Below, one piece after another: positions 8,611 to 16,614 of a stretch of DNA of 27,487 nt (position 1 is its first letter; every line of letters starts with the position of its first letter). The notes below the pieces were generated by a model, which saw only the letters and a list, made by a program, of their open reading frames with translations, was not told the DNA's origin and did no database searches. Made by a program: the position numbers and the translations under genes. This DNA comes from JBALVT01 sp036961345 (GTDB lineage: Bacteria; Pseudomonadota; Gammaproteobacteria; Pseudomonadales; Halieaceae): NCBI GenBank assembly GCA_036961345.1, contig JBALVT010000038.1, positions 1 to 27,487 of the forward strand, in the 5' to 3' direction.

Positions 8611-9135
8611 ATGGCTCGTATCAGACTGCTTGAGAAGAATGAAGTTGATCCGATCGCAAAAGAAATTTATCAAAGAGTTGAAGACAGCGGACTTAAAATC
8701 GCCAATATCTTTAAGGCCGAGGCACACAGTCCCAAATTATTGCGCGACATCACCCTGATGGGGCTAACTTTGCTTACAGAATGTAAGCTAAATCCAAGAT
8801 TGCGAGAATTGGCAATTCTACGCGTCGGTGACCTGCTTCAATCCAGCTATGAGTGGGCCCAGCACGCGCCACACGCCTTGAAAGTCGGTGCCAGTCAAGA
8901 ACAAATTGATGCACTTCCCGAGTGGGCGAATTCAGATAGATTCGATTCGCAAGAACGTGATGTTCTGCAATACACGGATGAAATGACCAAGGACATTCGC
9001 GTGTCTGACGACACCTTCGCCAGGCTCACATATTTCCTCAGCGAGGAGGAAATAGTGGAGCTAACGGTAACGGTCGGATACTACGCCATGATATGTCGCA
9101 TGCTGGAAGCATTAGAGATAGAACTGGAGATTTGA
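8611..9135 (+). CDS. Carboxymuconolactone-decarboxylase-family protein
   Basis: A 174-residue all-helical protein of the CMD/AhpD-like family. The diagnostic segment is ILRVGDLLQSSYEWAQHAPHA, with the E-W-x-x-H arrangement of the decarboxylase-like branch rather than the C-x-x-C of the AhpD peroxidase-reductase branch. An active-site Cys pair is absent, so a redox role is unlikely. GGAGGG precedes the ATG and the gap from the ligase stop is 29 bp, so it is in the same operon. In many catabolic clusters this family has no proven reaction; decarboxylation or lactone chemistry on a CoA-ester or ring-cleavage product is only an inference. The 5' half appears somewhat richer in A+T than its neighbours. 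Confidence 0.85.
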   Translation: MARIRLLEKNEVDPIAKEIYQRVEDSGLKIANIFKAEAHSPKLLRDITLMGLTLLTECKLNPRLRELAILRVGDLLQSSYEWAQHAPHALKVGASQEQIDALPEWANSDRFDSQERDVLQYTDEMTKDIRVSDDTFARLTYFLSEEEIVELTVTVGYYAMICRMLEALEIELEI

Positions 9136-9263
9136 TAGCGCGCGACTGCTATCACTCGACCAATGAGAGAAGGCTGACGCAAAAAACCAAGTGATGAAAG
9201 CGAATTCCGAATAGAGTGGTTTCCCAAGGTGAAATCAACTGTACCGATTTACAGGAAGTTATC

Positions 9264-10499
9264 ATGATCCCCATCTACATAGCCGGCGTAAGCATGACCC
9301 GATTTGGCCCCCGGCTGCAAGACAGCGTCAAGACACTCACCCGCGAATCCGTGAGTGAATGTCTGCACGATGCAACCGCGGCGGCAGATGATGTCGAAGC
9401 CGCCTTCTTCTCCAACACAGGACAGGCCGTCATTGAAGGCCAGGTGAGTATCCCGGGGCAGATCGCGCTACGAGCGGCGGGTATCAGCGGCATACCGGTA
9501 ACGAACGTCGAAAACGCCTGCGCTTCAGGCTCCACCGCAATTTGGCTTGCGCGAAATCACCTCTTGAGCGGGCAAGCGGATATCGTGCTCGCTGTTGGAA
9601 CTGAAAAAATGGCCTACGAAGACAAGACGATGTCCGCCCGGGTCTTTCAAGCCTTCGAAGGCGGATCCGATATCGAGAATACCGCCGCCGTACTGGCGGA
9701 ACTGAAGTCTCTTAGTTCAGGACATGAATTCGAGGAGGCAACAGGCCACCGGACCATGTTCATGGACATTTATGTCCAGCTGTGTCGAGCCCATATGGTC
9801 CGTTTTGGTACCACCCAGCAGCAGCTGGCTGTTATCGCTTCAAAAAATCACGATCACGCGTCACTCAATTCCAAGTGTCATTACAACAAACGTATGTCTA
9901 TAGAAGAGATTCTCGCTGCCCGCTCGATCGGCTATCCACTGACCGTGCCAATGTGCTCCCCCTTGAGCGATGGCAGTGCCGCGGCGATTCTCTGTACCGA
10001 GGCTGGACTGAAAAAACTGGGTGCAGAAAGTAGAGCGGTGCAACTGTTGAGCAGTGTTATGACAAGTGCCACTGAACGCTCCTGGGATGACTTCGACAAC
10101 CACCTTGTTCGCCGGGCGGCACTTCAAGCCTATGAGGAAGCAGGTCTGGGTCCGCGAGATGTTGACGTGGTTGAGGTGCACGACGCTGCCGCTTTTGGCG
10201 AGCTGTTCATGTCAGAACTGCTGGGGTTCTGCGAAAGTGGTGCGGGTGGTGAGTTGGCCGAAAGTGGTGCTACCCGCATTGGTGGCCGAATCCCTATCAA
10301 CCCCTCGGGCGGCCTGGAGTCAAAGGGACATCCAATAGGAGCCACCGGGCTGGGACAGGCTTACGAACTGGTTACCCAGCTTCGCGGCGAGGCGGGACAG
10401 CGTCAAGTGGACGATGCGAAGGTGGCAGTTCAGGAAAATGGCGGAGGATTGCTTGGTGTCGAAGAGGGTGCCGCCGTAGTCAATATCTACAGTCGATAG
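9264..10499 (+). CDS. Thiolase-family protein (SCP2/lipid-transfer-like) with only one catalytic Cys visible
   Basis: I start at ATG 9264 (MIPIYIAGVSMTRFG), 16 codons inside the longest frame, because AGGAAG precedes it and it aligns with thiolase N-termini; this gives 411 residues. The nucleophile region is NACASGS (Cys86) and the GHP motif is SKGHPIGATG (His356). In SCP2-type thiolases the acid/base Cys lies in HDCF; here the equivalent is HDAA (306-309). The C-terminal region reads QENGGGLLGVEEGAA with no C-x-G either. The protein therefore keeps one Cys and the GHP His but lacks the usual second Cys. Known relatives include CoA-thiolases and Ltp-type steroid side-chain retro-aldolases. 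Carbon-carbon cleavage of the activated substrate is the likely role, but the chemistry may be non-thiolytic. No DUF35 partner is adjacent. Confidence 0.85.
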   Translation: MIPIYIAGVSMTRFGPRLQDSVKTLTRESVSECLHDATAAADDVEAAFFSNTGQAVIEGQVSIPGQIALRAAGISGIPVTNVENACASGSTAIWLARNHLLSGQADIVLAVGTEKMAYEDKTMSARVFQAFEGGSDIENTAAVLAELKSLSSGHEFEEATGHRTMFMDIYVQLCRAHMVRFGTTQQQLAVIASKNHDHASLNSKCHYNKRMSIEEILAARSIGYPLTVPMCSPLSDGSAAAILCTEAGLKKLGAESRAVQLLSSVMTSATERSWDDFDNHLVRRAALQAYEEAGLGPRDVDVVEVHDAAAFGELFMSELLGFCESGAGGELAESGATRIGGRIPINPSGGLESKGHPIGATGLGQAYELVTQLRGEAGQRQVDDAKVAVQENGGGLLGVEEGAAVVNIYSR

Positions 10500-10511
10500 C
10501 AGGAGAACAAG

Positions 10512-11381
10512 ATGTTGTATCAACCAGAATTTCTTTGTGATGGGTTTATCTTTCCGGAAACGCCCCGATGGCACCGGGGTAAGTTTTACTGTTGCAGTAT
10601 TGATGAGGGTTCGATCTTTCGGATTCACGCTGACGGCAGCAAGGAGTGCGTGATAAAGATCGACGATTGGGTTTCGGGCTGGGTTTTCACTGATCCCGAC
10701 GCGGACAACATTATTCTCACCTCTGGTAGGGAGAAAAAGTTACTGCATTGGGACGGCAAACAGCTCACCGAGATAGCGGACTTCTCCAACATCGTAAGCT
10801 TCGCCCTGAACGACATGATTCGCACGAAATCGGGCGTGTCATTTGTGGCGAGCGTCGATTTCAAATTTGGCGAGATCGACCCGTCAGACGCGCCAAACAG
10901 CCCCCTGTTACGCGCAGACTCAGAAGGCAATGTCTCCATCGCATCCGCCGAGACCGTTTTCGCCAACGGCATGGCCATCCCCCCAGACGGCAGGCGCCTG
11001 ATAGTCGCGGATTCAATGACATCACAACTGCGCCAATGGGATCTGGATGAGGACGGGACTCTCAGTAATCACCGGATTTTTGCCACGATTCCCGGGTCGG
11101 TGCCGGATGGTATCAGCCTGGATGCAGAGGGAGGTGTGTGGGTCGCTTCTGATAGAACTCACCGGGTCTATCGTGTGCTTGAAGGTGGTGAGATAACCGA
11201 TGAGATCGATATGGGTACCACGCAGGCCACGGCCTGCATGCTGGGCGGAACGGACGGGCGCACATTGCTGATTACCGCCTCAGACAGCCATGATCGACGG
11301 GTTATCTATGACAACCCCACGGGGCGGCTGTTTACCGTGCGCGTGGCAGTGCCCGGCGCCGGCCTGCCTTCCTGGTATTAA
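10512..11381 (+). CDS. SMP-30/gluconolactonase/LRE-family beta-propeller
   Basis: A 289-residue protein with the six-bladed propeller pattern of the SMP-30 family, which typically hydrolyses lactones using one divalent metal. Expected metal ligands are visible: Glu16 in FPETPRW, Asn in FALNDM, Asn in FANGMAI followed by PPDGRRLIVADS, and Asp in VPDGISLDAEGGVWVA. No signal peptide is evident, so it should be cytoplasmic. AGGAG precedes the ATG, 12 bp after the thiolase stop, so it is translated from the same message. In the context of CoA activation and C-C cleavage it may open a lactone formed from the substrate. A role as an esterase on another ester is also possible. Confidence 0.88.
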   Translation: MLYQPEFLCDGFIFPETPRWHRGKFYCCSIDEGSIFRIHADGSKECVIKIDDWVSGWVFTDPDADNIILTSGREKKLLHWDGKQLTEIADFSNIVSFALNDMIRTKSGVSFVASVDFKFGEIDPSDAPNSPLLRADSEGNVSIASAETVFANGMAIPPDGRRLIVADSMTSQLRQWDLDEDGTLSNHRIFATIPGSVPDGISLDAEGGVWVASDRTHRVYRVLEGGEITDEIDMGTTQATACMLGGTDGRTLLITASDSHDRRVIYDNPTGRLFTVRVAVPGAGLPSWY

Positions 11382-11406
11382 TCAAACCTATAGAGGTGAA
11401 CTTTCG

Positions 11407-12294
11407 ATGGGTCGTTTAGACGGAAAAATCGTGATAATTACAGGCTCCACCAGCGGCATGGGCGAGGATACCGCCAGATTATTTGTCCGCGAGGGAGCAA
11501 AAGTTGTGGTCACTGGCCGCAACGAGGAGCGCGGCACTGCCATTGTCCAGTCTCTGGGCGAAGACAGTGCGTTGTTCGTCCGTGGAGACGTGACCTGCGA
11601 GAACGATATTATTCACCTGATCGAAACCACTGTGGACCGCTTCGGTCGAATTAACTGCCTGTTCAACAACGCCGCGGGTCCCACACAGGAGGCGCCGGTC
11701 AGTGAGATTGAAACGGAACTACTCGCCAGTGAGATGATGAGCGTATTCGGCAGCGTGGTGCTAATGACCAAACATGCAGTGCCGATAATGAAGGCCAATG
11801 GCGGCGGTTCCATAATCAACAACGGCAGCACAGCCGCACATCGCGCCAATTCCAGTCCCTCGGTTTACAGTGGCTTGAAGGCCGGCGTTTGTCACCTCAG
11901 TCGTTGTTATGCGATGGAGTTGTCTGAATTCGGCATCCGGGTCAACACCATTTCGCCCGGCGCCATCCTTACACCGATTTTTGCCAGGCAATTCGGTGCC
12001 CCGCCCGATAAGGAGAAAGCAGTGACTGAGGTCTTGTCGGAAGTGTTGGGTAGCGCCGTGCCCGTTGGACGCCCTGGCAAGGGTGAAGACATTGGCTATG
12101 CAGCAGTTTACCTTGCCAGTGACGAATCGGCCTTTGTCACCGGTCAGGATATCGTAGTGGATGGTGGCCTGACCGGAGGACTTACGCCAAGCCAAAGAAG
12201 GGGTCAGTGGCAGCAGATTCAACAAGTCGTCGAGCCGGTTCTAAAATCCCAGGCACTCTCAGCATCTAGCTCCAGCAGCGGTTCTGACAAGTGA
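11407..12294 (+). CDS. SDR-family NAD(P)-dependent dehydrogenase
   Basis: The open frame begins at 11290, but the correct start is ATG 11407 (MGRLDGKIVIITGS), preceded by GAGGTGA and 25 bp after the previous stop; this gives 295 residues. The cofactor motif TGSTSGMG (12-19), the NNAAG motif (87-91), and the catalytic Ser141 with Tyr154-x-x-x-Lys158 (YSGLK) mark a classical short-chain dehydrogenase. The cofactor loop (GRNEERG) does not decide NAD or NADP. The position normally filled by the tetrad Asn in the N-x-x-G helix reads SVFG, so that Asn seems to be missing. The C-terminus ends in an unusual Ser-rich tail (SASSSSSGSDK). It is the last gene of the catabolic operon; oxidation of a hydroxyl on the substrate or on a CoA intermediate is the likely role. 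Confidence 0.9.
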   Translation: MGRLDGKIVIITGSTSGMGEDTARLFVREGAKVVVTGRNEERGTAIVQSLGEDSALFVRGDVTCENDIIHLIETTVDRFGRINCLFNNAAGPTQEAPVSEIETELLASEMMSVFGSVVLMTKHAVPIMKANGGGSIINNGSTAAHRANSSPSVYSGLKAGVCHLSRCYAMELSEFGIRVNTISPGAILTPIFARQFGAPPDKEKAVTEVLSEVLGSAVPVGRPGKGEDIGYAAVYLASDESAFVTGQDIVVDGGLTGGLTPSQRRGQWQQIQQVVEPVLKSQALSASSSSSGSDK

Positions 12295-12347
12295 CTATGC
12301 TTCCTCGTCAAGGCTTTAGGCAAATTTTTCGTTCGAGTGGGTGCCAT

Positions 12348-13123
12348 GGTTTTGCCAAGTTAAAAACCAAGAACGAAGCAAATCCTACCAACGGACATCA
12401 AGCAACCGCCCCATTCCATTCTGCAAACGCACTTGTCCTGAGTTTCCTATAGTGTTCAGCTTTGACCAAATGCCTACCCAAATTGAATACATTATGGACT
12501 GCAGCATGCGCACCCAGGAATCGCTGAGCCTGCCAAACTGATTTGAACTTACGCATCCCTCGCTCTCGCACCCTCGTCGCCTCATGCGATTGTTCCGCCT
12601 GATTATTCTCATACTGTTGAGTACTGTGGATCGTCTCGGGTATCAGCTCCCGGTGAGCGATTCCATAGCTTCGCAACTTATCAGTGACGATCTTCCTGGG
12701 CTCGCTGCCATGGCTTCGCAATAAGCGCTTGAAGAAACGCTTAGCTGCTGCCCCATCACGCTTTGCTTGAAGATACACATCGACGACTTCACCGTCCTGG
12801 TCGACGGCTCTCCATAGGTAGTGCTGCTTGCCATTGATTTTCACAAAGACTTCATCGATGTAGAAGGTGTCGCCGTAGCCTCGGTGCTTCCGCTTCAGTC
12901 TTCGAGCATACAGAGCGCCGAACTTGATGCACCAGAGGCGGATTGATTCATGGCTTACAGTGATACCTCGCTCGGCGAGAAGATCTTCGATGTCTCGGCG
13001 GCTGATATTGAAACGATAGTACAGCCAGACGGCGTAACTGATTATGTCGGGTGGGAATCTATGACGTTTGTATGTATTCATACACCGATTCTATCAAAAT
13101 AAGCGCTTTAATTTGTCGGAACC
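12348..13123 (-). mobile_element. IS6-family insertion sequence, copy 1
   Basis: A 776-bp element with one transposase gene. The left end begins GGTTTTGCCAAGTTAAA at 12348. The right end, read from 13123 inward, begins GGTTCCGACAAATTAAA; the two match at about 13 of 17 positions. The ends match those of the second copy, which fixes the boundaries. The flanking 8-mers (12340-12347 and 13124-13131) agree at only 5 of 8 positions, so no clear target duplication is seen. The element stands 53 bp after the SDR stop and 9 bp beyond the stop of the Na/Pi-like gene, separating the two gene groups. Confidence 0.85.
12398..13081 (-). CDS. IS6-family DDE transposase, copy 1
   Basis: A 227-residue transposase of normal IS6 length. 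The N-terminal ~60 residues contain a helix-turn-helix (SRRDIEDLLAERGITVSHES). The DDE catalytic residues appear as Asp76 in FYIDEVFV, Asp134 in IVTDKLRS and Glu163 in NNQAEQSHE. There is no frameshift or early stop, so it may be functional. It differs from the copy at 23901-24584 at about 31 of 227 residues, roughly 86% identical by my count. Divergence on this scale means the two copies are not a recent duplication. It catalyses replicative cointegrate formation by family knowledge. Confidence 0.93.
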   Translation of the reverse strand: MNTYKRHRFPPDIISYAVWLYYRFNISRRDIEDLLAERGITVSHESIRLWCIKFGALYARRLKRKHRGYGDTFYIDEVFVKINGKQHYLWRAVDQDGEVVDVYLQAKRDGAAAKRFFKRLLRSHGSEPRKIVTDKLRSYGIAHRELIPETIHSTQQYENNQAEQSHEATRVRERGMRKFKSVWQAQRFLGAHAAVHNVFNLGRHLVKAEHYRKLRTSAFAEWNGAVA

Positions 13124-13132
13124 GCTGGCCTG

Positions 13133-14851
13133 TCAGCTTTTCAGTAGTACCCCATACCGGGCCAAAGTCTGCACCACATTCTCAAACAGAATGGTCACAT
13201 CCAGTACAAAATTACGGTCGGACTCAGAGAGTTCCTTCTCGCTGTTGAAATAATTGTGTCGGATTTTTGTCATCAACGCACTACGGTCCTGGGTAAATAT
13301 CTCCAGAGTGTCGATTTTTCCTTCATCCTGATCCTGAATCGCATCGATGGCAGTCAACATGATAAAATCAGTGGTCTCCATGATGACGTTACCAAGCTCC
13401 CTCGCTTTGGGCGAAAGATCCTGCCGACCCATTTCAGTGGTCAACTGGAACACGATGTCTTCGAAACGGCGCAGCTGTTCCTGCATTTTGGTTACCCGGA
13501 TCAAATCATCGGAGCTGGCAGTGTTCAATCCGAGGCGTGATATCTGCGACAGTGTGTCATTTATCTTTCTTGATATTTGAATGAATGCCCCGTGATAGGT
13601 TGCGGGGGACTCCCGGTGCTGACTGGACTCCTCACGCACCGCATCGATGTAAAGTGGCAGCCTCTCCAACAGCCGACTCTGCTCACGCTCAGCCAATAGC
13701 AAACCGGTTTCGGCGGAATCCGCCGCATTTTTGTGTAGATACTTTGTCTCGGACAGTACTTCTGTGGCTGAAGGCGGGAATTTCCGTTCGATATAGCTGA
13801 ATATGGGCTGCCGCAACAATACCAGCAATCCTGCGCTGCCAAACTGAAACACCAGGGCAACAGTGATGGCCTGGCCGCTTATCGAGTCACTAACGGTGCG
13901 AGCCAGCGCCATCAGTAATGGCAGGTTAAATATTTGCTCTACATAAAACAGTACAACAAAAAATGTCGTTGCGATCACGTCATAGGCTATCTGGGTGATA
14001 ACGACTTGCCGGGCACTCCCCTTGGAATGGAAGGAGAAGATATAGGTCAGGATTCCCGTGCCCGCCTGGGCGCCAAACATCGCCATTGCGGCCTCCTCCA
14101 GCCCAAACAATCCGGCAGAAGCCATTGCAATAGTGATCAGCATAATGGCTATATTGGACTGCACGAACAGCGTGAGCAACAGACCCACCAAAAAGCTCAG
14201 TGCAAAGAAGCCGTGTATTACCTGGACAAACTCAGAGGCCTCCTCCATCGCGGCAAAACCAGCCGCACCGTTTTTCACCAGTAACAGCCCAAATACGATC
14301 ATGCCCAGACCAAACAGAGCACCATAGGTATCCACCAGTCGCTTCGGAAAATGAAAGGTCAAGCCAAAAGCGGTGGCGCCGAGCAATAGCAGGGCAAAAA
14401 CTTTTATAGATAGCATCGAAACAAAAGCTATAAGACTACTGCCCGCGTTGCCCCAGTACACCATGGGCGCAGCCTGCCGCGGCTTCATCAAGCCCGCCTG
14501 CACAAAGTCAGACAGTATGAAAGCAGTTGCCTTACCGCTCTGGGTAAAAAACCCCAAAAACATGCCCCAGAGAAACATACCGACCCTATGCTTGCTCACC
14601 CGGGTGACAATTTCACGAAAAGTACCGCTGGTCATCTGCTGCAGGTGATCACCGGTGAAATGAATCCCGACCAGAAAGATACCAGCGCCACCGAATATTA
14701 GAGCAAACAGTTCACTAGGAGGCTGATCGGTACTCTTCAGCGTGATTGCCGCTGAGACGGTGTCGCAGTAGAAAATCGTAATCAGTAGTACATAAAGCGA
14801 GTTAAGACTTTTCTTCATCATAATCTGTATTCGATTCATCAGTATCAGCAC
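13133..14851 (-). CDS. Na/Pi-cotransporter-like membrane protein with PhoU-like C-terminal domain
   Basis: A polytopic protein of up to 572 residues; the first ATG-type codons are crowded (MLILMNRIQIMMKK), and the true start may be residue 12, which would leave a clear signal-like segment ending at SAA. The membrane part has the two inverted-repeat halves of the NptA/PF02690 family (GGAGIFLVGIHFTGDHLQQM, then LFVQSNIAIML). The last ~220 residues are helical and charged, like the PhoU-type tail of NptA/YjbB proteins. The family's QSSS motifs that bind Na+ and phosphate are not conserved: here QSGKA (104-108) and QSNIA (231-235). The substrate may therefore be something other than phosphate. 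It is the last gene of the sensory operon, 17 bp after the channel gene, and its stop lies 9 bp from IS copy 1. Confidence 0.8.
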   Translation of the reverse strand: MLILMNRIQIMMKKSLNSLYVLLITIFYCDTVSAAITLKSTDQPPSELFALIFGGAGIFLVGIHFTGDHLQQMTSGTFREIVTRVSKHRVGMFLWGMFLGFFTQSGKATAFILSDFVQAGLMKPRQAAPMVYWGNAGSSLIAFVSMLSIKVFALLLLGATAFGLTFHFPKRLVDTYGALFGLGMIVFGLLLVKNGAAGFAAMEEASEFVQVIHGFFALSFLVGLLLTLFVQSNIAIMLITIAMASAGLFGLEEAAMAMFGAQAGTGILTYIFSFHSKGSARQVVITQIAYDVIATTFFVVLFYVEQIFNLPLLMALARTVSDSISGQAITVALVFQFGSAGLLVLLRQPIFSYIERKFPPSATEVLSETKYLHKNAADSAETGLLLAEREQSRLLERLPLYIDAVREESSQHRESPATYHGAFIQISRKINDTLSQISRLGLNTASSDDLIRVTKMQEQLRRFEDIVFQLTTEMGRQDLSPKARELGNVIMETTDFIMLTAIDAIQDQDEGKIDTLEIFTQDRSALMTKIRHNYFNSEKELSESDRNFVLDVTILFENVVQTLARYGVLLKS

Positions 14852-14868
14852 AGAACCCTGCGCCGGGA

Positions 14869-16245
14869 CTAAAGTACAATCCCCTCCAGTAGAAGCTGCG
14901 ATGCCCGCCCACTGTGCTCAGCTGACACCTGTTTCATAACCTGTAGGAATTCGGGGTATTCGGTGCTGATCTCGTCATAGCGTGACTTGTCCAGAATCAA
15001 TACTTCACAGTAATCACAGGCCCTGATGGACGCGCTGCGATGCTCTTTCAGAGCCAATGATAAATAACCAAAATAATCGCCGGGACCCAGCGTCCCATGG
15101 CTTACTTCATCTTCTCCCACCAGGATCTCCACCTCGCCCTGGGTGATGAATATGATATTTTTACCCACTTCGCCCTCCCGCGCGAGGTAGTTGCCGGGAG
15201 CATACGTGGCAGGTTTTAACGCGACCAACAGGGTGTTACGCAACATTGTCGAGCAGTGCTTGAAAAGATGAACGTCTCTAAGCACATCACCCGCGAGATG
15301 CAGCATGATATCCAGGCGCAGCGAATCAGGAAGGTCTTCCAGCAGCGTTCTCTCATTCAATCCCTTGTGCCGCTCCCATAGATATTCGTAATAGCGGTGA
15401 ACTCGCATGCCGAGGCTCGCTGGAACCTGCCGTGAACGCAAATATTGTTCAACAGACTCGATATGCTCCCAATGACTGTTTTTTGCCGCATTCAAGTTAC
15501 CCAGCAGCGAGGCCAGCCCACCAATAATAAATGCATAGAGAGAAGCGCCTATCAGCATGATAACGCAGGCCAACAAGTATTCGACGGATCTACTGGGCGT
15601 AATGTCGCCATAACCAACCGTGGTCATGGTAGTAATTGTCCAGTACAGCGATCGGATATATTGGCTCAGCGGTTCGCTGGTTTCTATGTTCGCCACCACC
15701 ACCCAGCTATCTGCTGGAAACTCATCGATGGAGGCCGACGCAAACCACAGGCAGGCAATGCAATGCGTCAGCACTAATATCACGCCGACGTATTTGAACA
15801 CTCTCAAGTATCCCGGGTGGGTCCAGCTTAATGACTCCCAGCGGCGCAGGATCACAAAGAAGCGGAAAAGGCGCAGCAGGGCGAGCAAGCGCAACAGCAA
15901 TATCGCGGAGAAGCCTCCGACCTGCGGGTCACCCGCGGCGGCCACCAATAAATCCATCGGAAAATTGGCAATCAGGTCAACAGCAAAAAGGCCCGACAAA
16001 TAATGTTTTCTGATAGTCTTCGAATCGAGAATTTCCACACCCGCATTGCGGTAGGAAGTAATAAAATTGAGGCCGATGTCACACAGAAAAACCAGACCAA
16101 TGGCCTGCATCAGCCTATTGTTTACCAGCTCAACCGAATGCAGAAATACCAGCTGGTATGGAATTAACACGCAGCTATAAATAACCAGGACGAGAATAAG
16201 TGCGTCCCAGCACAGCCGAAACGCAGAGTGCTCCCGGATAATCAC
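14869..16245 (-). CDS. Six-TM K+ channel with C-terminal cyclic-nucleotide-binding-like domain
   Basis: A 458-residue channel with S1 (about 12-35), S2 (45-64), S3 (85-103), a basic S4 (LLLRLLALLRLFRFFVILRR, 116-135), S5 (150-170), a pore helix with the K+ filter TVGYGD (209-214) and S6 (222-248). A C-linker follows, then a CNMP-binding-type domain (about 341-440). In the phosphate-binding cassette, FGYLSLAL...HRSASI keeps the Arg403 that contacts the cyclic phosphate. It has Tyr where FGE-type proteins have the ribose-binding Glu, so ligand affinity or identity is uncertain. The start is GTG (MIIREH), 21 bp after the STAS stop, without a strong Shine-Dalgarno. A channel in an operon with a partner-switch module suggests it responds to, or acts with, that signalling pathway; this is inferred. 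Confidence 0.9.
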   Translation of the reverse strand: MIIREHSAFRLCWDALILVLVIYSCVLIPYQLVFLHSVELVNNRLMQAIGLVFLCDIGLNFITSYRNAGVEILDSKTIRKHYLSGLFAVDLIANFPMDLLVAAAGDPQVGGFSAILLLRLLALLRLFRFFVILRRWESLSWTHPGYLRVFKYVGVILVLTHCIACLWFASASIDEFPADSWVVVANIETSEPLSQYIRSLYWTITTMTTVGYGDITPSRSVEYLLACVIMLIGASLYAFIIGGLASLLGNLNAAKNSHWEHIESVEQYLRSRQVPASLGMRVHRYYEYLWERHKGLNERTLLEDLPDSLRLDIMLHLAGDVLRDVHLFKHCSTMLRNTLLVALKPATYAPGNYLAREGEVGKNIIFITQGEVEILVGEDEVSHGTLGPGDYFGYLSLALKEHRSASIRACDYCEVLILDKSRYDEISTEYPEFLQVMKQVSAEHSGRASQLLLEGIVL

Positions 16246-16259
16246 CAGCAGGGCCCGGA

Positions 16260-16275
16260 GGCGCTGTTAAGCGCC
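16260..16275. promoter_or_regulatory. GC-rich hairpin at the STAS stop codon
   Basis: GGCGCT (16260-16265) and AGCGCC (16270-16275) pair perfectly around a 4-base loop that contains part of the STAS stop codon on the minus strand. It lies 15 bases before the GTG start of the channel gene. It may lower translation or reading-through of the channel mRNA, or protect upstream RNA. No T-run follows. Confidence 0.35.
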
Positions 16276-16602
16276 GCCGAGCGCCTCCTGCTCGCTAGCA
16301 TAGACATCGATAATCGCCGTAAAGCCGGAAAGCTCGAAAACCTCCGTCGCCATCTCATTCAGGGAGCACACTCGCAAGTCTCCCCCGGAACCCTCCATAT
16401 GTTTCGCAGTAGCCAGCAGCAAACGTAAACCCGCACTACTGATATAACTCAAATTTTCAAAATTAATCAGCAAGTTGTTAACGCCATCATCCAACAGTGA
16501 ATTAATCGCACTCTCAACATCTGGGGTAGTATTGGTATCCAGCTTGCCCTGCAACACGACAACCTTGGTATCGCCCTCGTCCCGAATGGTGACATCCATC
16601 AT
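16267..16602 (-). CDS. STAS-domain anti-sigma-factor antagonist
   Basis: A 111-residue single STAS domain of the SpoIIAA/RsbV/CrsA/HsbA type. These proteins bind an anti-sigma factor or kinase domain when unphosphorylated and are inactivated by phosphorylation of a conserved Ser. The site is visible as YISSAGLR; by alignment with SpoIIAA the target is Ser56. The start (ATG-ATG-GAT) is preceded by AAGAGG, and the gap from the upstream gene is 12 bp. The upstream protein carries both a PP2C phosphatase and a GHKL kinase-like domain, the two activities that normally oppose each other on such an antagonist, so they are very likely its partners. No sigma factor gene is in the window. Confidence 0.93.
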   Translation of the reverse strand: MMDVTIRDEGDTKVVVLQGKLDTNTTPDVESAINSLLDDGVNNLLINFENLSYISSAGLRLLLATAKHMEGSGGDLRVCSLNEMATEVFELSGFTAIIDVYASEQEALGGA

Positions 16603-16614
16603 TTTGCCTCTTTG

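Noticed and set aside
9136..9263. Small gene or internal promoter between the CMD-family and thiolase genes
   Set aside because: Only very short frames occur and no good -35/-10 pair was found; the gap is simply longer than others in the operon.
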